A stretch of DNA of 64,000 nucleotides from Bettongia penicillata ogilbyi (lineage: Eukaryota; Chordata; Mammalia; Diprotodontia; Potoroidae), in assembly GCA_023548195.1 (NCBI GenBank), contig JAJHZJ010000413.1:14009941-14073940 (forward strand), in the 5' to 3' direction. The translations under genes and the position numbers were made by a program. Positions 1 to 10,072 of the stretch are shown here, one piece after another. Positions within the stretch are counted from its first letter, which is position 1. The number at the start of each line of letters is the position of its first letter. The notes under the pieces are model-generated. The model saw nothing but the letters and a program-made list of their open reading frames with translations, was not told the origin of the DNA and made no database searches.

Positions 1-970
1 TTGAGTGGAAAAAGAATTCAGGAAAACGATTAAAAGGAAATGACTAAAAAACAGGCTAGGAACCAGGCTATGATAACGATAGAAGTAGGATCTGGGTTTT
101 TTACATACACCAGCACTGATGAATGAGGCAGGGAGTTCAACTGGGAGGCTCTTGTCATAAACTAGGCAAGAGGTGATAAGGATCTAAATAAAGTGGTGGC
201 TGTGGGAATGGAGAGAAGAGGTAGAATTTGAAAGCTGCAGTAGCAGTAAAGTGAACAGAACCAGGAGAACATTGTACACAGTATCAGCAGCATTGTTTGA
301 CAATCAACTGCTAACAACTTATTTCTTCTCAGTAACACAACCACCCAAGACGATTCCAAAGGACTTATGATGGAAAATGCCATCCACATCCAGAAAAACA
401 ACTGATAGAATCTGAATGCAGATTGAAACACAGTATTTTTTACTTTATTTCTTGCTGCTTTTTTCTTCTTTCATGACTAATATGGAAATATGCTTTACAT
501 GATTGTACATACATAATCTATATCAAATTGCTTACTATCTTAAGGGAGGGATTGGAGAAGGAGGGAGAGAGAAAATTTGGAACTCAAAAAAATTTTTAAA
601 TGAAAGTTAATTTCATTTCAATTTCATTCAAAAAATTTGCCTTATAATTGGGAAAAAGAGTATTAAAAAAAGATATAGTCGAGGTAGAAATGGCAAGGAG
701 AAGGGTCACCTTACTGCTAGAGACTAGAGGAAAGGAGTAGAGAGTGGAGGATGCCGTCACAGGAGTTAGAGATGATAAAAGAAGGGAAAAGAAAGCTCAG
801 GATGAATGGTCTCAGTTTTTTCAGTGAAAAAGTGAAGTACAAGATCTTTTAAGGAGAGAGAAAGGTTGGATAATTAGGAAATCAAGAAATTCCTTCAAGA
901 AGTGACACCTGAGATAAGCTTTGGAGGTAGCTAAGGATTCTCCAGTAGAAATCAGGAAGAGGTACAGTCT
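1..970 (-). repeat. L2-type LINE fossil, split by an L1 insertion
   Basis: Antisense L2-like text is readable on both sides of the L1 at 228-663: 'gaggctcttgtcataaac...aggcaagaggtgataagga' on the left and 'gaggtagaaatggcaagga' on the right. The same phrases occur in order in the L2-like copy at 15838-16590. The copy is old and its ends are fuzzy; the last part towards 970 is weak. Confidence 0.5.
228..663 (+). mobile_element. L1 3' end, 5'-truncated
   Basis: The segment matches, phrase by phrase, the L1 3' portion at 35750-36190: 'gtgaacagaaccaggagaac', 'tacacagtatcagcagcatt', 'atatggaaatatgctttaca', then the purine-rich 'gggagggattggag', 'aaaatttggaactcaaaa' and an A-rich end. It contains 3'UTR only, so it is a dead fragment. 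It interrupts an antisense L2 copy and is therefore the younger of the two. Confidence 0.8.
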
Positions 971-1844
971 GCCTTATGTGATAGACTGTGCAAAATTATG
1001 GAGAAAGAGGATGAGCTGGGGAGTTTGAGGAAAAGTTAGTCTGGCCTGTTTGGCTAGACTATGGCATGGACCTCGGGATTATTTGCCCAAATAATTCCCT
1101 GATGTGGTAGATGAACAATTATATCTGCATCCAGTATGTGAACGGGCTCTGAAATAATCTGGAATTTGTCTCCCTGGTAAAACACTCCGCTCAGAGGATA
1201 GTCTATAAGAGAAAGAGCAGACATCCCTTAAGTGAAGCCATATAAAGGAGTATTCACTGCCATCTGCTGTTGAAAATTCAAATTTATTCCAGAAGGGAAA
1301 CTTAGTTAATCAGACTGCATTTGAGATAGGTTTCTCTCAGCCACAGTCAGGACACCAGGCTATGGCCCCGTGAACATGTAGGTCAGAGGTGGCTGCCACA
1401 TCTGTGCCTGATTCTTCTACCTTGCTGTTTGATAGCTTAGTTTAATGTAATTCAACAAACATTCATAACTTCCTACGTGCAAGGCATCTCCCGAGGCTCT
1501 GGGGTAAGGAGAGGAAATCTGGCATTGCTCTGCTTCCAGGTCCAGTGTCTTGCCTAGGTTCTCCCTCCTCTGGGACATTGCTAATTTCTCCATCATGCCC
1601 CCGTGAAAAACCTCATTATTGGAAAAACCTCATCATCCTGAAAGATCTTGTCAGCCTTGGTACTTGACCTCATCTTTACTTTCTACCTCTCTGGTTGGAG
1701 AATGGAACCATGAATTCCAAAACCTCTGTTCAAGGAAAGAGCTCAGATCAGAACATCTCATTTCTCTCCGAAATGTCTCTGGCCTCTCCACCATATCCTC
1801 AAGGAACCTCCCCACTCCCTTTCTGCTTTCTTTTTTATTTTTCT
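970..1844. other. Unassigned sequence
   Basis: I recognise no gene or repeat family in this stretch. It contains only short open frames without codon-like structure and two C/T-rich patches near 1560-1700. Confidence 0.4.
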
Positions 1845-1935
1845 TGAAAGGAGAGATTATCTTTCTTTCTTCCTTCAAAAAATTTGAATCCCCAGTGCTT
1901 AGTACAGGGCCTGGCACATAGACTGATTGATTTTG
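1845..1935 (+). repeat. L2 3' terminus
   Basis: The phrase 'cccagtgcttagtacagggc' followed by 'ctggcacata' and 'gactgattgatt' is the terminal segment of L2 LINEs. It is a short, old fragment. Confidence 0.55.
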
Positions 1936-2144
1936 ACCTTCCCTTTCTTGTTCTGCTATGTTTGGTTGGTTCTGCTATTTATCCTGCCAGCTTGGTCAGA
2001 TAAGGCAGAAGAAATATGGCTTCTGTTTGGATCTGTTCCTTTGATTCTTACACTGTGGCTCCCCACACCTCCCTTCTTCCACCTATCTCTTTACTACCTT
2101 GGTGTCCTGGGTTACATCCCTTCCCTTCTCTGGGACTGTTTTCT

Positions 2145-2385
2145 CCCAAGTAAAAAAAGGGGATGATCTCCAAGATTCCTTGCCACTAAATCCCATGATC
2201 CTATGACTTCCCATGGATATCCAAGTAGGCAGTGTGATTTAGGGGACAGAGTCATGGACTTAGAATGAGGAGTACCTAGGATCAAACCCTCCCTATGACA
2301 CCAGTGGGGCAAGATGTTTACTAACCATGAGCATGTCCTGATACCTCCCTGATCCTTAATTTCATCTGTAAAAAGTGCCCATATG
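2145..2385 (+). repeat. Two diverged SINE fragments (CR1-tailed type and MIR-like)
   Basis: At 2148-2210, 'gggatgatctccaagattcc' and 'aaatcccatgatcctatgac' are the tail of the SINE type whose other strand reads 'GGAAGGGACCTTAGAGGTCA'. At 2228-2385, 'catctgtaaaaagtgcc' and the tRNA-like head text suggest a second MIR-type fragment. Both are old. Confidence 0.45.
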
Positions 2386-2462
2386 GAGTATTAGTGGAGG
2401 AATCTATGGAGAAACTAGTTCTTTTGCATTGCTCCCAAACATCTACCTCCCATGACAGAGTC

Positions 2463-2596
2463 CTTTCACATTCATTATCTTTTTTATCTTCATGATATCC
2501 CTAGTCAGACTCTAATCTTATTTCACATATGCGGAAATGGAGACCCAGAGGCATTCAATTACTTGTCCAAGGTTACAGTGCTAATTTGTGGCAAAG
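2463..2596 (-). repeat. MIR-like SINE fragment
   Basis: The order 'tttcacatatgcggaaatgg', 'agacccagaggcattcaatt', 'acttgtccaaggttacagtg' is the antisense core of a MIR-type SINE. Confidence 0.55.
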
Positions 2597-2604
2597 GGGA
2601 GGGT

Positions 2605-2785
2605 GAGTGAATAAACATTATTAAGTGCTCATTATGTGCCAAGTGCTTTACAAATATTATATCATTTAATCCATGCAACAACCCTGGGAGGTAGGAGCTA
2701 TTTTACAGTTGAGGAAACTGAGGTCAACAGAAGTTAAATGATTCAGTCCTAGTATCTAATTCAAAGTACCCTGTCTCCAAGACCC
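2605..2785 (-). repeat. MIR SINE
   Basis: Antisense MIR is clear: 'ttatgtgccaagtgctttac', 'caaccctgggaggtaggagc', 'acagttgaggaaactgaggt' appear in order. It lies directly beside the previous MIR fragment in the same orientation. Confidence 0.7.
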
Positions 2786-2925
2786 TTCTTAGAGCTTTAT
2801 TCCTGGCAAGGCAGGGAGGTTTGAGAAAGGGAAATAAAAATAGGAAAAAAATAGAAATATATCCAAAAGTCCCCTCTGAAGTTTACTGCCCCAACCCAAG
2901 ATAATTCCATTTGTTGTTGGTTTTA

Positions 2926-2945
2926 GTTTTTTTTTTTTTTTTTTT
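2926..2945. repeat. Poly(T) tract
   Basis: A run of about 20 T. It may be the A-tail of an antisense retrocopy, but I can identify no body sequence beside it. Confidence 0.6.
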
Positions 2946-3141
2946 AATAGATGCTGATTGATTTCTGTTCTGGACCAATGGTATGGGAGCCAAGTGACTG
3001 ATCCCTTGGTTACCATGCTCTCCAGGAGTTTCGACATCCTGTTTTCTGCCATGAATCTCATGTTCTTGAAAAAGCACTCTCTGTTTCTTTTTTCTGCCCT
3101 TTTTTTCTTCTCTTCCCTCTCACTGGCTATGACTGTATGTG

Positions 3142-3200
3142 CGTAAACATATACATATACATGTATATATACATATATGTAAAATCATTGTGTATATACT
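3142..3200. repeat. TATACA/TATA microsatellite
   Basis: Alternating 'atatacatatacatgtatat' text over about 60 bp, imperfect. Confidence 0.75.
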
Positions 3201-4528
3201 TCTGGTATTCTTTATCTTGGTCAACAGGGGTCATCTCACTTAGACAGGCAATGCATTACCAAGGTCTTCCATAAATCAAACCAGGGGAATTCCCACGAGC
3301 TGAGGCAAAATTTTTATTGACTCAAACACTGCTACTCTTTAAGTATCTCAGCTATCGCTCATCAAAGTACAGGCAACAAGGAAATTACCACCCACCCTCA
3401 CATCTTTTCATATGTTACCCATTACTGAAGAATCCATCTGGCAGATACAGGTTCAGCTTTCATTTTGAATGCTTCTCTATAATTTAATAATATTCATCTG
3501 GATCTTCCCCTACTTCTCCCCACCCAGCATCACTATCTGGCTAATCCTAACTCTTCTCCAGGGATATTGCATTATTGCAAATAATCTGACACTTTCATCA
3601 TGTTTAATAGCTGTTTAAGACAGTCAACACAGCAAAAGTACCTCAAAACTTGTCCAAGTCACGGACTGGGCTAGAATCCTGGTCATTGGAGAAAATGTAA
3701 CAAAGGAGAGCTAGCCCCCACTGTCCTCTTACAAGAACAGCATGGTCTCATCCTCTTTGAACTCTGGGAAAGTCTCCAGGGCCTGAGTCTGCCATTGCAG
3801 GCTCCTTATAACACCTGAAGAGCTGGGCGACCTCCAAAGCTCATGCTTGGGTCAAGTTTTCCTCTCTGTCCAGGTGGTTTCTCGTCTGGCCAGCTTGACC
3901 ATTTTAGAATGCCCTCTCCTCCCCACTCCAGACTTACTCTAAATGCTGAATGGTCTACTTCATTCCCCAAGCTTCTTCTCCTGATCCCAGTGACTCCTTC
4001 CTTTCTACTATACACATTTAGCCCTTAGATTCCAGGAAACAGTCATTTGTTCCTATTCCTTTCTTTCTCTGTTGTCCTCTGAACACAGACTCAACTGCCT
4101 ACCCTACCCCCATTCCAAAGGAGGGCAAAGAGGAAAGAGGTCAGGTAAGAAATATTCCTGTGTATGTGTACTATCCATAGTTTTATAGAGTCAGCATTAG
4201 AAAGACTTTAGCAGTCACCTAATATAAACTGATGGAGTCCTAATAGAGCTGCCCCCAGTCCCAGTAGTCTAACTTCATTACAGGCCCATTGTACCTACCT
4301 AGGGCCCCTCTCCACCACCCCGGAATGTTCCAGCTTCTTTGTACATGCCTCACTGGTCACTCAAACAACAGGTGTGTCCCTGAAACTCACAGTTCTCATA
4401 GAAGCAGCAGGCATGGGAACCCAGTCACTGCCTCTACTCAGCCATGACCCCCCAGACCCACTCCCACAGAAACAGGGGTGTCCTTTTAGTCAGTCACAAT
4501 CACATCATCCATCTAGTCTAAGACAGGA
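3201..4528. other. Unassigned sequence
   Basis: No gene or repeat family is recognised in this 1.3-kb block. Base composition is slightly richer in C than the surroundings from 3700 to 4450. Open frames here are short and lack recognisable domains. Confidence 0.4.
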
Positions 4529-4534
4529 CCACAA

Positions 4535-4892
4535 TGTCTATATCTATATATAACTAACAATATCTATCTTCACCAGACAGGACCACAATAGCTAGTCAAT
4601 TAGAGGAAGGCATGGCCAGAATGTTTAACCACCAAACCATAGATGGGACTCCTCCTCCATTACCTAATCCCTTAACAAACTCCTCCTATCTTTTAAATAT
4701 TAATCATATTCCTATATTCTATGTATGTTTCTGTTATGGATTTGCATCTTTATACTATAAAAATCCATCTTGATTTCCCTGAAGTTGCTGGTTCCTCTTG
4801 GAACTTAGCCCACCTCATGAGAGGTATCAATTTCAATAAATGCCTATACTTGGATTAGAGGTGGTCTGAATGAATTCTTTGAGATAGTTCCA
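4535..4892 (+). mobile_element. Solo LTR-like element (endogenous retrovirus relic)
   Basis: A 358-bp segment begins TGTCTATATC and ends GATAGTTCCA. It is flanked on both sides by 'ccacaa' (4529-4534 and 4893-4898), a 6-bp repeat of the size left by beta-retrovirus-like (class II) integrases. Inside are a TATA-like 'actataaaaatcc' near 4755 and an AATAAA signal near 4835, in the order expected of U3-R-U5. No gag, pol or env sequence adjoins it, so it would be a recombined single LTR. A 15-bp repeat 'agacaggaccacaat' at 4521-4535 and 4576-4590 crosses the proposed left edge, so the true boundary may lie further upstream. Confidence 0.45.
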
Positions 4893-4898
4893 CCACAA

Positions 4899-5482
4899 CA
4901 CATCATGAAACCTCAACAGTTTTTGTTGTTCCTGGGTTTAAACCTCAGCATAAACCTCTACTGTGTATAATTCTTTTCTAGGATGTTATGACTTTTTATC
5001 ATAGGCACCACGGAGAGAATAATGGGGAAACAGAGTGGTAACTAGGAATTCCAGTACTTAGAGCACATTCAGTTGGAGTAGGAGATATTTTATGAAAAAT
5101 TATTAATCTTACATAGGATTGAATTAGCCTGGAGACAAATCATAGAAAATGGAGAGGATGAGAAATTGTTAGCCTGGGATGTTGTAGGAAAAAGAAACTG
5201 GGAAAGAGAGGAAGAGTGTGTGTGGCAGATATTGATCTATTGGAGAAAAGAGGGTAATCTGGAAATTTATAGAGGAAAGCAAGAAGGGTCTGGATGGGAT
5301 GAAGTCATCTTCATTTTTTATAATCTTATTTTCATTACTTTCATTTCCAAATATATCACTCCCTATATATATCCAAAAATACCCCTCCCTATTTTTTCTG
5401 TATCAAAGTTCAGCCAAATCGGCCTACCCTAAGATGGCAGTATACTCTCATTCATGGTGGAGGGGAAAGAGGGGGTTTTAGG
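4899..5482. other. Unassigned sequence
   Basis: No gene is seen. The T-rich text near 5300-5400 vaguely resembles an antisense L1 3'UTR but is too diverged to call. Confidence 0.35.
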
Positions 5483-5483
5483 T

Positions 5484-5725
5484 GGTACAGTGGGTCGAGT
5501 GCCTGGCCTGGAGTCAGAAAGATCTGAGTTCAAATTTGGCCTCAGACACCTACTAGCTATGTGACCCTGACAAGTCACTTAATCCTATTTAATGCCTCAG
5601 TTTCCTCATCTGTCAAATGAGCTGGACAAGGAAATGGCAAACCACACCAATGTGTTTGCCAAGAAAACCCCAAATAGGGTCATGAAAGATTAGACGTGAC
5701 TACAACGACTGACCATACATAATAT
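5484..5725 (+). mobile_element. Marsupial tRNA-derived CORE-SINE (MAR1-like)
   Basis: The full order is present: head 'aggtggtacagtgggtcgag', box-B-like 'gagttcaaatttggcctcag', CORE 'tagctatgtgaccctgacaa', and tail 'gagctggacaaggaaatggc' followed by 'aaaaccccaaatagggtcat'. This tail type recurs at 10073, 11186, 19750, 23244, 26159, 36985 and 45599. Confidence 0.85.
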
Positions 5726-6440
5726 CCTATACTTATGGTTTCTCCAACTTTTCAAAGAAAGGAAGAAAGTGCAAATTCTTAACTTTTCTCTCCAGCAAAG
5801 TATGATTATTATACCAATGCAGCATTCATGTTATTATTGGTCATTCCATTCATGTTGTTGTCACTGCATAGGGGCAGCTAGGTGGTTAAGTGGATAGAGC
5901 ACCAGTACAGGACCTGAGTTCAAATCTCACCTCAGACACTTGACACTCACTAGCTGTGTGACCTTGGGCAAATCACTTAACCCCAGTTGCCTCATCCTGG
6001 GTCACCTCCAGTCATCCTGATGATTATCTGGTCACTGGATTCAGATGGCTCTGGAGGAGAAGTGAGGCTGGTGACCTGCACAGCCCTCCCTCACTCAGAA
6101 CAAAGTCAAGTGCAAGTCATGTCATTATTTCTCTGATGGCATGGTCTTCTTCAGCGAAGAAGGATGAACACACCTCCAGTCACTGCATATATTATTTTCG
6201 AGGGTGTGCTTTCCCTCATTCTGCATCAGTTCATAGAAGTCTTCTAGGATTTAATTCATTCTTTGGTTTCTTCATATTTGCCATTGCTTACATAGAAATA
6301 TTATTCTATACTTTGTTCAGCCATTCCTGCAATCAGTGGGGGAATTTCCAGTTCCTTTGTTACCATAGAAGGTATATTATAGGATACTTTTAAGCAATGC
6401 TTTGGGCATAGGCACTCAAAAGGATAAAGAATATTTTGGC
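5726..6440 (-). mobile_element. L1 3' portion, antisense, split by a SINE
   Basis: Antisense L1 3' text lies on both sides of the SINE at 5871-6178: 'tcattctgcatcagttcata', 'gttcagccattcctgcaatc', 'ttccagttcctttgttacca'. The same phrases occur in the antisense L1 copies at 39637-40620 and 48850-49370. Confidence 0.65.
5871..6178 (+). mobile_element. RTE-tailed marsupial SINE (WSINE1-like), with target-site duplication
   Basis: The copy starts 'ggggcagctaggtggttaag', carries the CORE 'tagctgtgtgaccttgggca', and ends in an RTE-like tail 'ggcatggtcttcttcagcga'. A perfect 11-bp repeat 'gtcactgcata' lies at 5860-5870 and 6179-6189, giving exact boundaries. The RTE-derived tail implies mobilisation by RTE rather than L1. 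It sits inside an antisense L1. Confidence 0.88.
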
Positions 6441-7149
6441 AAATTCAGGTCTCATTTTTCTGTCTTTGACTTCTCTGGATATATATCCAGGAGTAGATTC
6501 TTTAGTACATTATAGTCACATTTTAAGCACAATTACAAAGGAATGAATTTTAAAAGAATTGAAGTGACTACTGATTTTATGGAAGGAAGGTCCTCCCCAG
6601 CTCTATAGGGAAGGGCTCAGAAGGTGTGAAAGTCACAGCTATTCTTGATCTTGTGACAGTCATCATTGGCTAAATCTTTGGGGTTTTTTCCACACCAACA
6701 ACCCTTTAGGTGGTTTGTAACACAGTCCAATGTCTAATACTTTTGCAGGGATACATATAAACACAAGGGAACGCAGACATAAGAATTCTCAGGATGACTT
6801 CACTCTCAGAGTCACAGTACTCCTCTCCATGAAGGGGTTTGCCTCTCCCGCTTTTCCCCCTTCTGACCCATAGCTCTACTATTTTGGAGCATACAAAGCA
6901 AACATAAACATCAGTTTAGAGGCCTAGATTGTCCATCTTTATTTTCTGCTTGTAGGTAGTGGCAGCCTCGGAATGGGAGGGGTGCCTATGCTACCATTAG
7001 GACTATTGACTAAAACTGCTTTCTTCCTACTCTGTCAGCTCAATTGTCCTATATATTTGATTGTGGTAATAGCTTCTAGGGGTCTGCTGCATTATAGGAT
7101 ACCAGTAAATAATGCTTCGGGCATAGTCACTCTAATAGATGAAAGGGAA
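6441..7149. other. Unassigned sequence
   Basis: No recognised gene or repeat family. 'ataggcactc' and 'cttcgggcatagtcactc' near 6405 and 7115 echo L1-flank text but are not enough to call. Confidence 0.35.
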
Positions 7150-7375
7150 CAGTTAAATAAATCATTAGTTAGAATAAGTCAGCAGCTACGGTGTTAAAGG
7201 CTCCAAGTGTTCTGGAAGGATTTCATTTCTTGCTTGACCCAAACACAGACATCTGAAACTAATCACTTCGTTCTAGCCACAGCCTTATCTCCCTTGGTTC
7301 CCACGCTGTCACCCCAGAACTGGAAGTGATTAACAGCTACCTAAGAGCAAATAAGGTCTGTTCTTAACCTAGATA
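7150..7375 (+). repeat. Anonymous dispersed repeat X, copy 1
   Basis: Similar in order to 12640-12850: shared blocks are 'ttctggaaggat', 'gacatctgaaa' versus 'cacatctgaaa', 'ttctagccacagcctta' versus 'ctctagtcacagcttaa', and 'ggttcccac' plus 'ctgtcac'. Visual identity is roughly 70 percent over about 145 bp. I cannot name the family. Confidence 0.55.
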
Positions 7376-7539
7376 TAGAGAAAGACCCTTTTCAGCAATC
7401 TCTACTTGACTCGGAACAACATAGAAAGTGAATCTAAGGTTATTATTGAGGCAATTATTCAAACCCCAAACATCTTGACCTTGTTTAGTTCTATAGTTGA
7501 GGGAGGAGTTAGAGGATAGCCTATGACCCCTATCTGTTG

Positions 7540-7655
7540 GAATGTAAGCTCTTTGAGAGCAGGGATTGTTTCATTCTTTATATTCATTTTTTCAGCACCT
7601 AATAAAGTCCCTGGCATGTGATAGGCACTCAACAAATTTTCTTGATTGGTCATTG
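7540..7655 (+). repeat. L2 3' terminus
   Basis: 'tgtaagctctttgagagcag', 'cagcacctaataaagtccct' and 'aggcactcaacaaattttct' follow the order of the L2 3' end. The tail resembles those at 18755-18885 and 60000-60118. Confidence 0.7.
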
Positions 7656-7774
7656 GACAGAAATGGAAACATCAGCACATAACCATCAATTCTGATATTT
7701 GATGGATCCTTTGATATAACATGCTGAGAGTTACTGAGTGAAAATGGACCTAAGCTGTTCTTTGACTTTTATCT

Positions 7775-7925
7775 GAAAAAATTAACATCATTTACTCCAA
7801 ACCTTTCATTTTATGGATGAGAAAGCTAAGGCCCATCAAGGTTAATTAAGCAAGTCAACCAAGGTCATATAGATAGCAACAAACATGTTTGACTTCCAAT
7901 CTGTTGGTCTCACCATTACACCCCA
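7775..7925 (-). repeat. SINE fossil, MIR/CR1-tailed type
   Basis: 'cattttatggatgagaaagc', 'aaggcccatcaaggttaatt' and 'caaggtcatatagatagcaa' give an antisense SINE body, strongly diverged. Confidence 0.5.
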
Positions 7926-7984
7926 GTGTCCGCTATAAATAGGGGACCTTATTGATACCAAGTGTATATTTAAATGTCAGTTTT

Positions 7985-8262
7985 TTTGTTTTCTTCACTC
8001 TTTCAACTCCCACTCCCATCTCCTTCATCTCTGATATTTCCCAAGGTTTAATGGTCTCCTGCTCTTCCTTCTCTCCACAAATCTCTTCTGGTGATTCCTG
8101 CATTCCCCTCTTCAGATGATTCCCAACTCCACATCTCCATTCCTACTCAAACCAGTTTCCCCTTTCAATTTTCCTGTTCCTGTTGATGGCAATGCTGCTA
8201 TCCTCCTTATCACCAGTTTGAAATAAGTGGGTCATCTTTAACTCCTCCTTACCTTCAATATC
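7985..8262 (+). repeat. L2 internal fragment
   Basis: C/T-rich sense-strand L2 text: 'cagatgattcccaactccac' and 'tctccattcctactcaaacc' resemble an internal L2 segment. No open frame survives. Confidence 0.45.
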
Positions 8263-8269
8263 TAGTTAT

Positions 8270-8430
8270 CCAGTCTGTGGGACCCCAGAGGTCATTGAGT
8301 GCAACCCTTTCATTGTATAGATAAGGAAATGAGTCTCTGAGGAGTTTAAATAATTTCTCCTAGGGCACGTAGGTAGGAGATAGTAAATCTGGGATTCAAA
8401 TCCAGGTTGTCTGCTTCCAGCTTTGTCTTC
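8270..8430 (-). repeat. CR1-tailed SINE fossil
   Basis: 'ccccagaggtcattgagtgc', 'tagataaggaaatgagtctc' and 'gggattcaaatccaggttgt' are the antisense text of the SINE type also seen at 28156-28340. Confidence 0.5.
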
Positions 8431-8533
8431 TCTGTGTCATGTAGCTAAGGCAGGATCATCACATAAGTGGTACTTTTTAGAAGCAACTGCTTTGTGGGGA
8501 GGAACTTTGGAATGGATGACATTTAATCCTTCT

Positions 8534-8546
8534 AGAAAGATTAATA
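8534..8546. repeat. Target-site duplication, left copy
   Basis: 'agaaagattaata', identical to 9804-9816. Together they bracket the L1 5' half. Confidence 0.65.
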
Positions 8547-9803
8547 GGGGGGCGGAGCCAAGATGGAGGAGTGAGAGCAGCTACTCACCTGAGCTCTGAG
8601 ACAAATTTCTCCAGGTACCTCTGAAAGGAGAATCTGACCAAATTTTGGAGGTGCGGAATCGAGCGGGAGACAGACGGTGACAGATTCGGAGCTCAGGTGG
8701 GACTGGAAGGTCCACGGGAAGGATCTGATCCGCGGGGGTGAGGCCACAGCGCAGCACGGCCAGTGCAGCGGAGCGGAGGAGATCCGAGAAACCTGAGTGG
8801 CGGGCGGAACCAGAGGAGCGGCACCCGGGGCGGGAGACAAGCCCAACCGAGTCAGTGAGAGCCTCGGAGCGCTGGAGATCAGCGCAGCAGCTCCTGGGAC
8901 CTTCAGCCCGAAGATCAAACTCCAGTGAGTCACTTACTTGAACTTCCGGGAGCCAGGATGGCGGTGTAATCAGCTAATGCTCTCTCCTTCCCCCTTGATG
9001 ACCGTGAAAGAACCATAAAATATCTCCCCAGAAAAATCCCAGATCAGTAGAAATAGAAGAAGGAGACCAATAGTCTCATAACACCTGAGACGAGGAAAAT
9101 AGCTAAGGGGGATTCCTCATATGGTGGCAGAGGTAAACCTGAAGGACAGAGGACCCAGGGCAGAGAAAACTCGCACTAGGACCCAGGCAAGCCTCACCAC
9201 CAGGAGAGGAGACCCAGGAGGGTTGGGAACACGCATTAGCATCTAGGCGTGCCTCAGCTGTCCAGGGGAATCAGAAAGACAATAGGGCAGCTGGGATTAC
9301 CAGCCCCTGAGCTTGCCTTTGCCTCAATTAAGCTAAGGAAATCTCCTGGGACCAGAGCACCCCTCCCCCACACTTAACAAGCTAAACCCAGGGCTGATCA
9401 GGGAAACACCAAACAAATACCTGCTTTTAGCTTTTTCACACATCAGCTCAGCAAAAAGTTCTCCAGCTTCTGACTGAAAGAACCAGAAGCCACAACACTC
9501 AGTCAACATCATAAACAAGAAAAAGCAGAGGGCTGAAAGAATCATAAACTCTTTCTATGGGGATAAGGACCAAAACACAAGCCCCAAAGAGGTCACAGCT
9601 GAGACTGTACTTCCATCTGAAACTTCAGAAGGGACTATGAACTACTCGCAAGTACAAGCAGCTCTCCTGGAACAGCTGAAGAAGGAAATAGAAGATAAAC
9701 TGGCCAATGATTTTAAAATTATTAAGAAAGAATTCACTGATGAGAACATTTCCCTGAAAAGGAAAATTGAACAAATGGAAAAAGAAGTTCAAAAATTAAC
9801 TGG
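8547..9803 (+). mobile_element. L1 5' half, 3'-truncated, with CpG-rich 5'UTR
   Basis: The segment opens with a G-run and 'ggcggagccaagatggagga' (8551-8570), the usual YY1-like start of mammalian L1 5'UTRs, followed by about 400 bp that is clearly the most CpG-rich stretch of the window. A second L1-type start, 'gggagccaggatggcgg', lies at 8948-8964. The 5'UTR continues to the ORF1 start at 9637, and L1 sequence stops about 165 bp later. No ORF2, 3'UTR or A-tail belongs to it. A perfect 13-bp repeat flanks it, so it looks like one insertion of an L1 RNA read from an internal position. Retained CpGs suggest a younger element than the surrounding L2 and MIR. Confidence 0.75.
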
Positions 9804-9828
9804 AGAAAGATTAATAAATACACATTAA
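9637..9828 (+). pseudogene. L1 ORF1 N-terminal fragment
   Basis: ORF1 codes for the RNA-binding coiled-coil protein of the L1 particle; full-length versions are several hundred residues. Here the ATG and about 56 L1-derived residues are left, starting MNYSQVQAALLEQLKKEIED and rich in K/E heptads, consistent with the start of the coiled coil. From about residue 57 the frame reads into the right-hand flank repeat and stops six codons later. The RNA-recognition and C-terminal domains are missing, so no function is expected. Confidence 0.75.
9804..9816. repeat. Target-site duplication, right copy
   Basis: 'agaaagattaata', identical to 8534-8546. No A-run separates it from the L1 sequence on its left. 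Confidence 0.65.
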
Positions 9829-9897
9829 GAACCAGCTCTATAAAAAGTACCATCCTGGACTGTCAAGATTCATAAAAGTGAATAACACAGGGGCAGT

Positions 9898-9963
9898 AAG
9901 AAGTGAGAGAATTTGGAACTCAGAATTTAAAAAAATAATAATAAATTTATGTTTAAAAAAAAG
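9898..9963 (+). mobile_element. Very short L1 3' end
   Basis: 'agaatttggaactcagaatt' followed by an A-rich tail matches the last few tens of bases of the L1 3' ends at 228-663 and 35047-36194. It is separate from the L1 5' half to its left. Confidence 0.6.
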
Positions 9964-9989
9964 GATGTGCATAAAATAGCATTCCTCAA

Positions 9990-10072
9990 ACACTTATGTG
10001 ACCCAGAGGAAGCTGATTAACCTCTCTCCTCATTTTTCCTCATCTGCAAAATGGGGATAATAACAGCACCCA
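9990..10072 (+). repeat. MIR fragment
   Basis: 'catctgcaaaatggggataa' and 'taacagcacc' are sense MIR text. A younger SINE follows directly and probably interrupts it. Confidence 0.6.

Noticed and set aside
8534..9963. One internally deleted L1 running from the 5'UTR to the L1 3' end at 9898-9963
   Set aside because: The perfect 13-bp repeat brackets only 8547-9803, and about 80 bp of non-L1 sequence lies between its end and the 3' end fragment. Two elements are the simpler reading, though not proven.
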